From: Halorubrum sp. BV1
GTDB taxonomy: Archaea > Halobacteriota > Halobacteria > Halobacteriales > Haloferacaceae
Assembly (NCBI RefSeq): GCF_000746205.1
Contig: NZ_JQKV01000002.1
Location: forward strand, 744,001-808,000
Direction of reading: 5' to 3'
Length of the DNA: 64,000 bases
The position numbers and the translations under genes were made by a program. The notes under the pieces are model-generated. The model saw nothing but the letters and a program-made list of their open reading frames with translations. It was not told the DNA's origin and did not search any database. Positions 51,959 to 60,941 of this stretch are shown here, one piece after another. Positions within the stretch are counted from its first letter, which is position 1. Every line of letters starts with the position of its first letter.

Positions 51959-52605
51959 TCCTCGCTGTCGCCGGCGGGAAGGGCGGCGTCGGGAAGACGA
52001 CGCTCGCGTACAACGTCGCCGCCGCGCTCGACGCCGTCGTCGTCGACACCGACCTCGGGATGGCCGATCTCCCGCGCGGACGGGGACCGGATCTGCATGA
52101 CGTGCTCGCCGGGCGCGCTGACCCGATCGAAACGCTGCGGTCGGGACCGGTCGAGATCGTTCCCTGTGGCCGGACGCTCGCCGGTGCGCGGGCCTGCGAT
52201 CTGACGCGGCTCGAATCCGCGATCGAACGGCTCGAACGCGAGCACGGCACCGTCGTCCTCGACTGTCCCGCGGGACGCCGATCGGACGCCGGCGTTCCGC
52301 TGGCGGTCGCGGACGCCTCGGTCCTCGTCGCGTCGCCGCGGGCGTTCGCACTGGCGGACGCGGTCCGGACGCGCGAACTCGCGCGCGAACTCGACTCCGG
52401 GCTCGTCGGGTGCGTGGTCAACCGCGTCGTCGAGGAGCCGCCGACGGAGACGATAGCCGACGCCCTCGGTGCGCCCGTCGCCGTTGTTCCGGCTGACCCG
52501 CGCGTCGGCCGGTCGGTCGAAGACGAACGTCCCGTGATCGACGCCGCACCCGAAAGCGACGCGGCGGTCGCGATCCGGGACGTCACCCGTCGGGTGCCGC
52601 GGTAA
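51955..52605 (+). CDS. MinD/ParA-like P-loop ATPase
   Basis: A 216-residue SIMIBI-class ATPase. The deviant Walker A is GGKGGVGKTTLAYN (about residues 7-20). Switch regions: VVVDTDLGMADLP, then TVVLDCPAGRRSDAG. It is shorter than typical MinD (about 260) and lacks a membrane-targeting helix at the C-terminus. Being last in the mcm operon suggests a link to chromosome dynamics or to the coiled-coil proteins, not shown by sequence. GTG start. Confidence 0.88.
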   Translation: MILAVAGGKGGVGKTTLAYNVAAALDAVVVDTDLGMADLPRGRGPDLHDVLAGRADPIETLRSGPVEIVPCGRTLAGARACDLTRLESAIERLEREHGTVVLDCPAGRRSDAGVPLAVADASVLVASPRAFALADAVRTRELARELDSGLVGCVVNRVVEEPPTETIADALGAPVAVVPADPRVGRSVEDERPVIDAAPESDAAVAIRDVTRRVPR

Positions 52606-52752
52606 GCTGGATACTACGGGCGGATCCGCGGCAGGCGCGGCGGCGAAACGACCACGAACCCGACGATTCGCTCGGTGATCGAAACCCGTTCGCCAGCCGT
52701 CGGTTTCCGACCGAATCACCGGCAGTTGCCGACCGAGCCGCCGGTCGAGACG

Positions 52753-52759
52753 TTTTATT
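52753..52759 (+). promoter_or_regulatory. TATA box for the M48-like gene
   Basis: TTTTATT, centred about 27 bases before the ATG at 52783; supports that start over 52675. Confidence 0.6.
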
Positions 52760-52782
52760 CGGCTGGCGAGGAACGGATCCGC

Positions 52783-53427
52783 ATGCTCACTGTCGCGTTT
52801 GTCTCCGGCACCGCCGTCGTCGCGTTTCTCGCGGTCGAGGTCGGGCCGCTCGTCGCCGCCGATCGCTTCCGCGACCTGCGCGACCCGACCGACGCGGAGC
52901 GAGGTCGCCTCGCGTCCCTCCGCCGGGAGGCCGGTCTCGACATCGACCGCGTGGCGATAGAGCGCGGCTCGGAATCAGTCGACGTGGCGGTGCGCGGGCC
53001 GCCGCGTCGCCGGGTGCTGTTCGTCGCGGAGGGCCTGCTGGACGCGTCGAACGAAGACCTCGCGATCGGTCTCCTCGCCGCGGAGGCCGGTCGTGTCGAG
53101 ACGCGGTACACGGAGTTCCGGGCCGTCGCGGTCGCGTCGGTGCTCGCCGTGCTGGCCGCCATCGTCATCGCGGCGGTCCCGTTCGACGCCGGGTTTGCGT
53201 CGCTCGTCGCGATCGGACTCACCGCGTTCTGGGTGGGCCGCCGGGTGCAGTACGCGGCCGACGCCCGCGCGGCCGACGCGGTCGGGGGAGACCGCGTCGC
53301 TGACGCGTTCGAGCGCGCCGCCGCGATGCGGGGTGTCGAGCCGGAGACCGGCGACTGGTCGACGTGGTTCGCGGTCCAGCCGCCGCTCGGAGACCGGATC
53401 GAGCGACTTCGGGAGGACGCGTCGTGA
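52783..53427 (+). CDS. M48-peptidase-like membrane protein lacking the HExxH motif
   Basis: A 214-residue protein that keeps the layout of an HtpX/M48 peptidase: an N-terminal helix, VLFVAEGLLDASNEDLAIGL, two more membrane helices (about 120-165), then DARAADAVGGD and the C-terminal PPLGDRIERL. Where the zinc-binding HExxH helix should be (usually LAHELGHVKNRD) it reads LLAAEAGRVETRYTEF, with no histidine. So it is probably a catalytically dead paralogue. Start taken at ATG 52783 from the TATA box. Confidence 0.78.
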   Translation: MLTVAFVSGTAVVAFLAVEVGPLVAADRFRDLRDPTDAERGRLASLRREAGLDIDRVAIERGSESVDVAVRGPPRRRVLFVAEGLLDASNEDLAIGLLAAEAGRVETRYTEFRAVAVASVLAVLAAIVIAAVPFDAGFASLVAIGLTAFWVGRRVQYAADARAADAVGGDRVADAFERAAAMRGVEPETGDWSTWFAVQPPLGDRIERLREDAS

Positions 53428-53479
53428 CCATGTCCCGGAACCGTTACCAACCAGCCCACCGCCTATACGGATAACTCGA

Positions 53480-54988
53480 ATGCGACTCCCGGAACGACAG
53501 CTCGCGGTCCTCGAAGCCGCGAGCGCGACGGACGAACGAACCGTAGCCGAAATCGCCGCCGAAACGGGTCTGAAGCCGGAGACGGTCACCGGCGCGGCCT
53601 TCGGCCTTCGCGATGAGGGACTGCTGACGGTGACCGAAGACGAGACCGAGACGCTTGCTCTCACCGACGAAGGGCGAGAGTACGTCGACGACGGGCTCCC
53701 GGAGGTTCGGCTCTACCGAGCGGGGATTGCGCTCGACGCCGACGAGAAGCCGGTCTCGATGGGACGGGTCATCGGCGAGGCCGGTCTCGACGGTCCCGCG
53801 GTCGACATCGCGCTCTCGAACTTCGCGCGGAAGGGGTTCGGGCGGATCGACTCGGGAGAGCTGACCGTCGACGCGGACGCCGACCCCGACGCCGACACCG
53901 AAGCCGCCGCGCTCTCCGCGCTCGCGGCCGGTGAGACCCCCGAGGTCGATGAGGCGGTGATCGACCGGCTCGACTCCCGCGGGCTCGTCTCTGTCGAGGA
54001 GTCGACGACTCGGTCGGTCGGGCTCACCGACGCCGGCGTCGACGCGCTGATGGGCGGCGTCGAAGCGACGGAGACGGTCGCAGAGGTCACTCCGGAGCTG
54101 CTCGCGAGCGGTGAGTGGCGAGACGTGGAGTTCACTGAGTACAACGTCGAGGCCGAAGCGGAGACGACCCGCGGCGGACGCACGCACGTCCTCCGCCGGA
54201 CCGCCGACCGCGTGAAGGACGTCTTGGTCGGGATGGGCTTTCAGGAGATGGAGGGGCCACACGCCGACAGCGACTTCTGGATCAACGACTGTCTGTTCAT
54301 GCCGCAGGACCACCCGGCGCGGACACACTGGGACCGGTTCGCGCTCGACGTGGATCCGATGGACGAGATTCCGGAGGAGCTGATCGATCGAGTAGAGCGG
54401 GCGCACCGCGACGGCTGGGGCGAGGACGGCGACGGCTACCACTCGCCGTGGTCCGAGGCGTTCGCCCGCGAGGTCGCCCTTCGCGGTCACACCACCTCGC
54501 TGTCGATGCGGTACCTCTCCGGGATCGCGGGCGGGGAACTGGAGCCGCCCCAGCGCTACTTCTCCGTCGAGAAGGTGTACCGCAACGACACGCTCGATCC
54601 GACGCACTTACTGGAGTTCTTCCAGATCGAGGGGTGGGTCATGGCGGAGGACCTCTCAGTCCGCGATCTGATGGGCACCTTCGAGGAGTTCTATCGGCAG
54701 TTCGGTATCACAGACATCCGTTTTAAGCCGCATTACAACCCCTACACCGAGCCCTCCTTCGAGCTGTTCGGCGAACATCCCGAGACGGGCGAAGAGATCG
54801 AGATCGGCAACTCAGGGGTGTTCCGCGAAGAGGTCACCGGACCGCTCGGCGTCGACTGCGACGTGATGGCGTGGGGGCTCGCCTTAGAGCGGCTCGCCAT
54901 GCTCACCACGGGCGCGGAGGACATCCGCGACCTCCACGGGACCTTGGCCGACATCGACTTCCTGCGGAACGCGGAGGTGAGCTACTGA
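53480..54988 (+). CDS. pheS: Phenylalanyl-tRNA synthetase alpha subunit
   Basis: Catalytic subunit of the class II enzyme charging tRNA-Phe, 502 residues. An N-terminal winged-helix part (to about 200) is followed by the catalytic core: motif 1 around MGFQEMEGPHADSDFW, motif 2 YFSVEKVYRNDTLDPTHL, and motif 3 GLALERLAM. Its stop overlaps the pheT ATG by one base (TGATG at 54986-54990). Confidence 0.96.
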   Translation: MRLPERQLAVLEAASATDERTVAEIAAETGLKPETVTGAAFGLRDEGLLTVTEDETETLALTDEGREYVDDGLPEVRLYRAGIALDADEKPVSMGRVIGEAGLDGPAVDIALSNFARKGFGRIDSGELTVDADADPDADTEAAALSALAAGETPEVDEAVIDRLDSRGLVSVEESTTRSVGLTDAGVDALMGGVEATETVAEVTPELLASGEWRDVEFTEYNVEAEAETTRGGRTHVLRRTADRVKDVLVGMGFQEMEGPHADSDFWINDCLFMPQDHPARTHWDRFALDVDPMDEIPEELIDRVERAHRDGWGEDGDGYHSPWSEAFAREVALRGHTTSLSMRYLSGIAGGELEPPQRYFSVEKVYRNDTLDPTHLLEFFQIEGWVMAEDLSVRDLMGTFEEFYRQFGITDIRFKPHYNPYTEPSFELFGEHPETGEEIEIGNSGVFREEVTGPLGVDCDVMAWGLALERLAMLTTGAEDIRDLHGTLADIDFLRNAEVSY

Positions 54989-56769
54989 TGCCCGTCGTCG
55001 ACATCGACACCGACGAGCTTCGGGGACTGACTGGGCGGACCGACACCACGGACGAGGAGTTCAAGACGGACCTGTTCGGGCTCGGCTTGGAGTTCGAAGG
55101 CGAGACCGACGACGGCCTCCTCCAGTTCGAGTTCGCGCCCGACCGGCTCGACAGACTCTCTGTCGAGGGGGTCGCTCGCTCGCTGCGATACCACTACGGC
55201 GACGACCGCGGCGTGTACGTCCCCGAGACGAACGATCCCGAGTGGACGATCGAGGTCGACGAATCCGTCCCCGACGAACGGCCGTACGTCACCGGCGCGA
55301 TCGTCCGCGGCGTTGACCTCGACGAGAGCGGACTCGACTCGCTGATCCAACTGCAGGAGAAACTCCACGCGACGATGGGGCGCGGCCGCGCGAAGGGGGC
55401 GATCGGGATTCACGACCTCGCGATGGTGAAGGGCGCGGCGCTCCAGGAGGGCGCGGAGCCGTCGATCACGTACCGTGGCGTCGACCCCGACGGCGTCTCG
55501 TTCGTCCCGCTCGACTCGAACGACGAACTGACGCCGAACGAGGTGCTCGGCGAACACGACACGGGACAGACGTACGCCGACCTCGTCGCCGACCTCGATC
55601 GGTACCCCGCGATCTACGACGAGCTCGGACTCTTCTCGTTCCCGCCGGTGATCAACGGCAAGCGGACCGAGGTGACGACCGGCTCGCGCGAGCTACTCGT
55701 CGAGCTGACGGGAACGGACCAGTGGACGATCGACAAGATGTGTGCGATCATCTGCTACGCGCTCTCCGCCCGCGGCGCGACGATCGAAGAGATCGAGGTC
55801 GAGTACGCCGACGGCGCGACCCAGCCGGACGAGTACGGTTCCCGGCTGATCCGCCCGGACCTCGACACGACCGAGAAGTCCGTCACCCACGATCGGATCG
55901 AGACACTGCTCGGTGTCGACTTCGAACCCGAGGAGATCGTCGACTGCTTCGAGCGCGCCGGCCTCGACGCGAGCTACACGCTCGGCGAGTCGGTGTCCTA
56001 CGAGGTGACGATTCCGCCGTACCGCGTCGACGTGCTCCACCCGCTCGATCTGGTCGACGACGTGGGGCGCGCGTACGGGTTCGACGAGCTGGAGCCGCGC
56101 TATCCCGACGTGGGGACCGTCGGCGGCCGCCACGAGCGCTCGCGGCTGGAGGATGCGGTCAGGTCGAGCCTCGTCGGCCTCGGCTTCGAGGACCTACTGA
56201 ACTTCCACATGACGAGCGGGGCCGAGAACTACGACCGAATGAACGTCGAGCCGGGAACCGGCGGCGCTGCGGTCGCCGAGGGCGACGAGTCGACCGCGGG
56301 AGCCGGCGTCTTCGGCGGCGGCGACCCCGTGGAGATCACGGAGCCGTACAGCGAGGAGTACACCCAACTCCGGACGTGGGCGCTCCCGTCGCTCGTGATG
56401 CTTCTAGAGCGGAACACACACAACGCCTACCCGCAGGACGTCGCGGAGGTCGGATTCGTCGCCGAGCGTGACGACTCACAGAACTCGAACGTGGCAGAGG
56501 CCCGCCACGTCGCCGGCGCGGTCGCCCGACGCGACGCCTCCTACGAGGCGGCAAAGGGGCGGCTGCAGGCGGTGTGTGACGACTTCGACGTCGAACTGGA
56601 GACGCCCCGAACCGAGCATCCCACGTTCATCGACGGACGGGCGGCCGACGTGGTGATCGACGGCGACGCGGTCGGGGTGATCGGCGAGGTGCACCCCGCC
56701 GTGCTCGTCGAACACGACCTGGAAGTGCCCGTCGCGGCCTTCGAGTTCGATCTGGACGCGCTTCGGTAG
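54988..56769 (+). CDS. pheT: Phenylalanyl-tRNA synthetase beta subunit
   Basis: Partner of PheS, 593 residues, the archaeal/eukaryotic type lacking the bacterial tRNA-binding N-domain. It has the B3/B4 editing domain region (FSFPPVINGKRTEVTTGSRE), B5 (YGSRLIRPDLDTTEKSV to DVLHPLDLVDDVGRAYG), and the class II core-like fold near the end (GFEDLLNFHMTS, NTHNAYPQDVAEVGFV). Expected heterotetramer with PheS. Confidence 0.96.
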   Translation: MPVVDIDTDELRGLTGRTDTTDEEFKTDLFGLGLEFEGETDDGLLQFEFAPDRLDRLSVEGVARSLRYHYGDDRGVYVPETNDPEWTIEVDESVPDERPYVTGAIVRGVDLDESGLDSLIQLQEKLHATMGRGRAKGAIGIHDLAMVKGAALQEGAEPSITYRGVDPDGVSFVPLDSNDELTPNEVLGEHDTGQTYADLVADLDRYPAIYDELGLFSFPPVINGKRTEVTTGSRELLVELTGTDQWTIDKMCAIICYALSARGATIEEIEVEYADGATQPDEYGSRLIRPDLDTTEKSVTHDRIETLLGVDFEPEEIVDCFERAGLDASYTLGESVSYEVTIPPYRVDVLHPLDLVDDVGRAYGFDELEPRYPDVGTVGGRHERSRLEDAVRSSLVGLGFEDLLNFHMTSGAENYDRMNVEPGTGGAAVAEGDESTAGAGVFGGGDPVEITEPYSEEYTQLRTWALPSLVMLLERNTHNAYPQDVAEVGFVAERDDSQNSNVAEARHVAGAVARRDASYEAAKGRLQAVCDDFDVELETPRTEHPTFIDGRAADVVIDGDAVGVIGEVHPAVLVEHDLEVPVAAFEFDLDALR

Positions 56770-56779
56770 GGCGCTCCGG

Positions 56780-57943
56780 TCAGTCTTCGAACCCGTCTTC
56801 CCACCGGAACCGACCGTTTCGTTGGATCACGTCGCCGTCGACTTCGAGTCTCGAATCCGCGCTCACGTCGCTTATCATGTCGACGTGGACGGCGCTGTCG
56901 GTGCCCGACTCGCCGTCCGGCAGGCAGGCGTCGTACGCGCGGCCGACGGCGAGGTGGACTGTGTCGCCCATCTTCTCGTCGAAGAGGATCGAGTCGGTGA
57001 ACCGATCGATGCCGCGGTTCATCCCGATCCCCAACTCGCCGAGCCGACGCGCACCGGGGTCGGTGTCGAGCACGCTCGCGAGCGCCGCTTCCCCCGTTTC
57101 GGCCGCGAATTCGACGACCTCGCCGTCTTCGAAGACGAGGTGGACGTTCCGGACGCGGGTCGCGTCGATCGTCATCGGCACGTCGAAGAAGGCCTCGCCC
57201 TCCGTGTCGTAGGGAGCGGTGAACACCTCGCCGGAGGGGAGATTATGGGAGTCGTACGCGACGGAGGCGGCGGAGTTGACCGCGGTCCGACCCGCGATCG
57301 ACATCCGAACGTCGGTGTCGGGCGCGTCCTCGCGCTCGGTGACGATCCGGACCGCCTCGCCCGAATCGAGGATCGCCTTCATCCGCGCCATCTCGTCGGC
57401 GAGCGCCTCCCAGTCGCGGAGGACAGCGTCGTAGACGAACTCTTGGTACTCCTCGTAGGCCATCCCCGCCTGTTGGGCGAGGCTGCGAGTGGGATGGACC
57501 GTCGACACCCAGTCGGTGTCCATGCGCGCCTCGCGAACGGCCTGTCGTGACTTGGCGTACGCCTGTCGCGTCTCGCGGTCCACGTCCGCGGTCGCGGTGG
57601 TGTTTCGGCCGCCGCCGAGCCGGAGGTAGGCGTCGGCGGCCTCGAAGATGGCGCGGTCGACGACGGGGTCGGAATCGAAGTCGTCGGCCTCGACTGCGGT
57701 GTTGCCATCTCCCGCGTCGCCGTCGGCGGCTCTCGCCTCGCTTCCCTTCAGGTACGCTCGCGAGAGTTCGTCGGAGCCGTACAGCGTCGTGACGTTCGCG
57801 CCTCGCTCGCCGAGCGCTTCGACGACGGCGACGCCGAGGTCGTGGGCGTCTTCGGCGACGCTCACGACGACGTCGTCGCCGGCTTCGATCCGCGCGCTCC
57901 AGTCGACGAGCACTTCGGCGTGTTCGCGTACGCGTTCGTCCAT
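56780..57943 (-). CDS. M29-family (thermophilic-type) aminopeptidase
   Basis: Cobalt/zinc aminopeptidase of clan MQ, 387 residues, cleaving N-terminal residues from peptides. Conserved parts: metal Glu in VFEDGEVVEFAAETG, ELGIGMNRGIDRF, then FDEKMGDTVHLAVGRAY and the His/Asp pair in SAVHVDMISD. An Asp/Gly-rich insert at about 72-88 looks lineage-specific. The start at 57943 is 25 bases after GGTAAATC (57965-57972, minus-strand GATTTACC). Ten bases from convergent pheT. Confidence 0.9.
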   Translation of the reverse strand: MDERVREHAEVLVDWSARIEAGDDVVVSVAEDAHDLGVAVVEALGERGANVTTLYGSDELSRAYLKGSEARAADGDAGDGNTAVEADDFDSDPVVDRAIFEAADAYLRLGGGRNTTATADVDRETRQAYAKSRQAVREARMDTDWVSTVHPTRSLAQQAGMAYEEYQEFVYDAVLRDWEALADEMARMKAILDSGEAVRIVTEREDAPDTDVRMSIAGRTAVNSAASVAYDSHNLPSGEVFTAPYDTEGEAFFDVPMTIDATRVRNVHLVFEDGEVVEFAAETGEAALASVLDTDPGARRLGELGIGMNRGIDRFTDSILFDEKMGDTVHLAVGRAYDACLPDGESGTDSAVHVDMISDVSADSRLEVDGDVIQRNGRFRWEDGFED

Positions 57944-57964
57944 GTCGGGGCGTCGCGGGCGGGC

Positions 57965-57972
57965 GGTAAATC
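57965..57972 (-). promoter_or_regulatory. TATA-like box for the M29 aminopeptidase
   Basis: Minus-strand GATTTACC, about 25 bases before the ATG at 57943; rejects the long upstream extension of that frame. Confidence 0.5.
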
Positions 57973-58044
57973 GGTGCCGACGCGGGACGTGCATGCGCGC
58001 CCACAGCAGATGGTTCGGGCCGGCGACGCCACCGCCCGCGGGGG

Positions 58045-58050
58045 TTTTTC
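58045..58050 (+). promoter_or_regulatory. TATA-like box for the DUF2237 gene
   Basis: TTTTTC, centred about 27 bases before the ATG at 58074. Confidence 0.45.
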
Positions 58051-58073
58051 CTTGCCCGCACCGATACGACGGT

Positions 58074-58463
58074 ATGACCGACCGGAACGTCCTCGGGGAG
58101 GAGCTAGCGACCTGCAGCGCCGACCCGACGACGGGATTCGAACGCGACGGTTGCTGTGGAACCCACCCCGACGACCGGGGGCGACACGAACTGTGTGCGG
58201 TGATGACCGCGGAGTTCCTAGAGTTCAGCAGAGAGCGGGGGAACGACCTCGTGACGCCGCGGCCGGAGTTTTCGTTCCCCGGACTCGAACCGGGCGACCG
58301 CTGGTGTCTCTGTCTCGGGCGATGGACCGAGGCGCTCGCGGCCACGCGGGACCAGCGGCTCCCGGAGACGACCGTCCCGCCCGTCGTCCTCGACGCGACG
58401 AACGAGGCCGTGCTGGACGCCGTGGAGTTGGAGACGCTGGAGGCCCACGCGTACGACGGGTGA
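58074..58463 (+). CDS. DUF2237 family protein
   Basis: A 129-residue conserved cytosolic protein. It matches the DUF2237 pattern: NVLGEELATCSADPTTGFER, DGCCGTHPDD, HELCAVMTAEFLEFS, TPRPEFSFPGLEPGDRWCLC and WTEAL. The family has several conserved cysteines and no established reaction; metal or redox involvement is only a guess. Monocistronic between convergent neighbours. Confidence 0.9.
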   Translation: MTDRNVLGEELATCSADPTTGFERDGCCGTHPDDRGRHELCAVMTAEFLEFSRERGNDLVTPRPEFSFPGLEPGDRWCLCLGRWTEALAATRDQRLPETTVPPVVLDATNEAVLDAVELETLEAHAYDG

Positions 58464-58491
58464 GAACTGGGGACGGAGCGCGGCCGGCGGT

Positions 58492-60291
58492 CTACTCTAG
58501 GTTCAGAAGCGCCGCGACCTCGTCGAGATACTCGTCGTAGATCCCGACGGCCGACTCGATCGGATCCGACGAGGCCATGTCGATGCCGGCGCGCTCGACG
58601 ACCGCGAGGGGGTAATCCGAGCCGCCGGCGGCGAGCATCTCGCGGTAGTCCGCGGCGGCGGGCTCGCCCGCCTCCAGCACACGCTCGACGATGGCTGCCG
58701 CGGCGGAGATGCCGGTGGCGTACTGGTAGACGTAGAAATTATAGTAGAAGTGCGGAATCCGCTCCCACTCGCGTTCGATGCCGCCCGTCAGCTCGCCCGG
58801 CGCGTAGTAGTCGCCCTTCAGGTCGGCGTAGATCTCATCAAAGGCGTCGGGCGTGAGCGCCTCGCCAGCCTCCACGCGTTCGTGGATCCGCTGTTCGAAG
58901 GCCGCGAACATCGTCTGCCGGAACAGGGTCGATCGGAACCGCTCTAAATACTCGTCGAGGACGTGCGTGCGCAGTTCGTCGTCCTCGACGGTCTCCAGCA
59001 GGTGATGAGTGAGAAGCGTCTCGTTGACCGTGGAGGCGATCTCGGCGACGAAGATGTCGTAGCCCGCGTCGTGCCACGGCTGGGCGTCGCCGGCCAGTTC
59101 GGAGTGCATCGAGTGGCCGAGTTCGTGTGCCAACGTGTACATCGAAGCGATGTCGTCCTGGTAGTTCATCATGATGTACGGCTGGGTGTCGTACGTGCCC
59201 GAAGAGAACGCGCCAGAGCGTTTCCCCTGATTCTCGTACACGTCGACCCACCGCGAGTCGAGCCCCTCAGCCATCCGCTCTTGGTACGCGTCTCCGAGCG
59301 GCGCGACGGCCTCGATCACCCACTCGCGGGCCTGTTCGTACTCGATGTCAGGACCCTGATCCCCCGTCAGCGACATGTAGAAGTCGTGGCTCTCTAGCGT
59401 GTCAACGCCGAGCGCCGCGGCCTTCAACTCGGCGTGCCGGTGGAGCACGTCGAGGTTGTCGTCGACGGTGTCGACGAGCGTGTCGTACACCGCGACGGGG
59501 ACGTTGGAGCCGTCGAGCGCGGCGGCGCGGGCGGAGTCGTAGTCGCGGATCTCGGCGCTCGTCACATGCTCTCGGACCGCTTTTTCGAGCGAGGTTCCGA
59601 CCGTGTTCCGGACCCCTTCCCACTCGTCGTAGAACGTCTCGTGGACCCGTCGCCGGAACTCCCGATCCGGGTTCGTCTGAAGCTTGGTGAAGTTCGCCTG
59701 CGTGATCTCCACCTCCTCGCCGTCGGGATCCTCGACGACGCCGTAGCTCATGTCGGCGTTCGTCAGCATCGAGTAGATCTCGCTCGGCGCGCTCGTGACC
59801 TCCGATAAGTCGGCGATGACCTCTTCGACCTCCGCCGAGCGCGTGTGCGGTTTCATCCGCAACACGTCATCAAGGTAGTGCTCGTAATCGGCGAGCGCGG
59901 GCTCGGCCTCGAAGAACGCGTCGACGTCCGCTGAGTTGAGCGACTGCAGTTCGGGTTCGAGATACGAGAGCGCGCTCGACGCCTCGGAGCTGAGCGAGGA
60001 GGCCTTCGCGGACATCGCCTGGTACTCCTGGTCGCGGGTGTCCTCGGCGCTTCGGAGCCGAGCGTACGTCACGACCTGCTGGAGGTCGCGGAACACGTCC
60101 TCGCGGAGTTCGAGCAGCTCGAGGAGCGTTTCGGCGTCCGCCGTGGCCCGGCCCTCGTATTCCCGGAGGTCGTCGATGCGGTCCGCGACGTCCTCGTAGG
60201 CCGTTTCCCACGTCTCGTCGTCGGCGTAGATGCCGTCGAGGTCCCACTTGTACGACTCGTCGATCTCGGACCGCTCGGGAACCGAACTCAT
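58492..60291 (-). CDS. pepF: Oligoendopeptidase F (M3B)
   Basis: Zinc peptidase that degrades oligopeptides in the cytosol, 599 residues. Zinc motif TLAHELGHSMHSELAG (about 380), third ligand in DIFVAEIASTVNETLLTHHL, and GDYYAPGELTGGIEREWERI near the end are intact. The ATG at 60291 begins SSVPERSEIDESYKWDL, as in other members; the ATG at 60330 would add 13 residues. May use peptides brought in by systems such as the dpp importer. Confidence 0.95.
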   Translation of the reverse strand: MSSVPERSEIDESYKWDLDGIYADDETWETAYEDVADRIDDLREYEGRATADAETLLELLELREDVFRDLQQVVTYARLRSAEDTRDQEYQAMSAKASSLSSEASSALSYLEPELQSLNSADVDAFFEAEPALADYEHYLDDVLRMKPHTRSAEVEEVIADLSEVTSAPSEIYSMLTNADMSYGVVEDPDGEEVEITQANFTKLQTNPDREFRRRVHETFYDEWEGVRNTVGTSLEKAVREHVTSAEIRDYDSARAAALDGSNVPVAVYDTLVDTVDDNLDVLHRHAELKAAALGVDTLESHDFYMSLTGDQGPDIEYEQAREWVIEAVAPLGDAYQERMAEGLDSRWVDVYENQGKRSGAFSSGTYDTQPYIMMNYQDDIASMYTLAHELGHSMHSELAGDAQPWHDAGYDIFVAEIASTVNETLLTHHLLETVEDDELRTHVLDEYLERFRSTLFRQTMFAAFEQRIHERVEAGEALTPDAFDEIYADLKGDYYAPGELTGGIEREWERIPHFYYNFYVYQYATGISAAAAIVERVLEAGEPAAADYREMLAAGGSDYPLAVVERAGIDMASSDPIESAVGIYDEYLDEVAALLNLE

Positions 60292-60358
60292 GTCCGTGGG
60301 GTGGAGTCGCCGCGCACTAAGCCTTGTCACACCGGACGGGTGCTTCGGCCGCCCACCG

Positions 60359-60832
60359 TCAGCCGCCGGCCGCCCACTCGGCGAGATCGACGACGAGGAC
60401 GAGGGCGTCTTCGCCGTCGCGGTAGTACCCCTGCACGCGCCGTATCGGCTCGAACCCCTCGTCCACGTACAGCGAGCGAGCGACCTCGTTGCTCTCGCGC
60501 ACCTCCAGCCGGACGACGGCCGCGCCTGCGGCGTGCACGCGGGCGAGCGCCGATCGGAGGAGCGTCCGGCCGATCCCCGCGCCCCGCGCGTCCGGGCGGA
60601 CCGCGAGGTCTTTCACATGGCCGATGTCGCGGCCGTGGTTCGGGGTGACGTCCGCGACGACGTATCCCACCACCTCGCCGTCGCGGTCGGCGACGAGAAA
60701 CGCGGGCTCGTCGATCAGCCGTTCGAAGGCGTCGTACGGCCACGGATCGGAGAAACACGTCCGCTCGATCCGCACCACGGCCAGCAGGTCCGCGCGCTCG
60801 ACCTGTCTGACCACGGCGTCGGCGGGGATCAC
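60359..60832 (-). CDS. rimI: Ribosomal-protein/N-terminal acetyltransferase, RimI type
   Basis: GNAT-fold acetyltransferase acting on protein N-termini, 157 residues. Acetyl-CoA loop VKDLAVRPDARGAGIGRTLL (about 73-92), then RLEVRESNEVARSLYVDEGF and QGYYRDGEDALVLVVDL. In archaea such proteins often acetylate many N-termini, and with Kae1 partners are distinct. Sits between pepF and mscS on the same strand. Confidence 0.92.
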   Translation of the reverse strand: MIPADAVVRQVERADLLAVVRIERTCFSDPWPYDAFERLIDEPAFLVADRDGEVVGYVVADVTPNHGRDIGHVKDLAVRPDARGAGIGRTLLRSALARVHAAGAAVVRLEVRESNEVARSLYVDEGFEPIRRVQGYYRDGEDALVLVVDLAEWAAGG

Positions 60833-60941
60833 GGGCTCAGTTCACCCGCCGCCGAGGTGAATGTGTCGCTGGCCGTGGGGTGACCGGGTCGACGAGCCTC
60901 GCGACGCCGGACGCCGGGAACAGCGCGGCGTTCCCGCGCCG

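Noticed and set aside
60833..60941. Small gene between rimI and mscS
   Set aside because: No frame with a start signal or recognisable sequence; open frames there are shadows.
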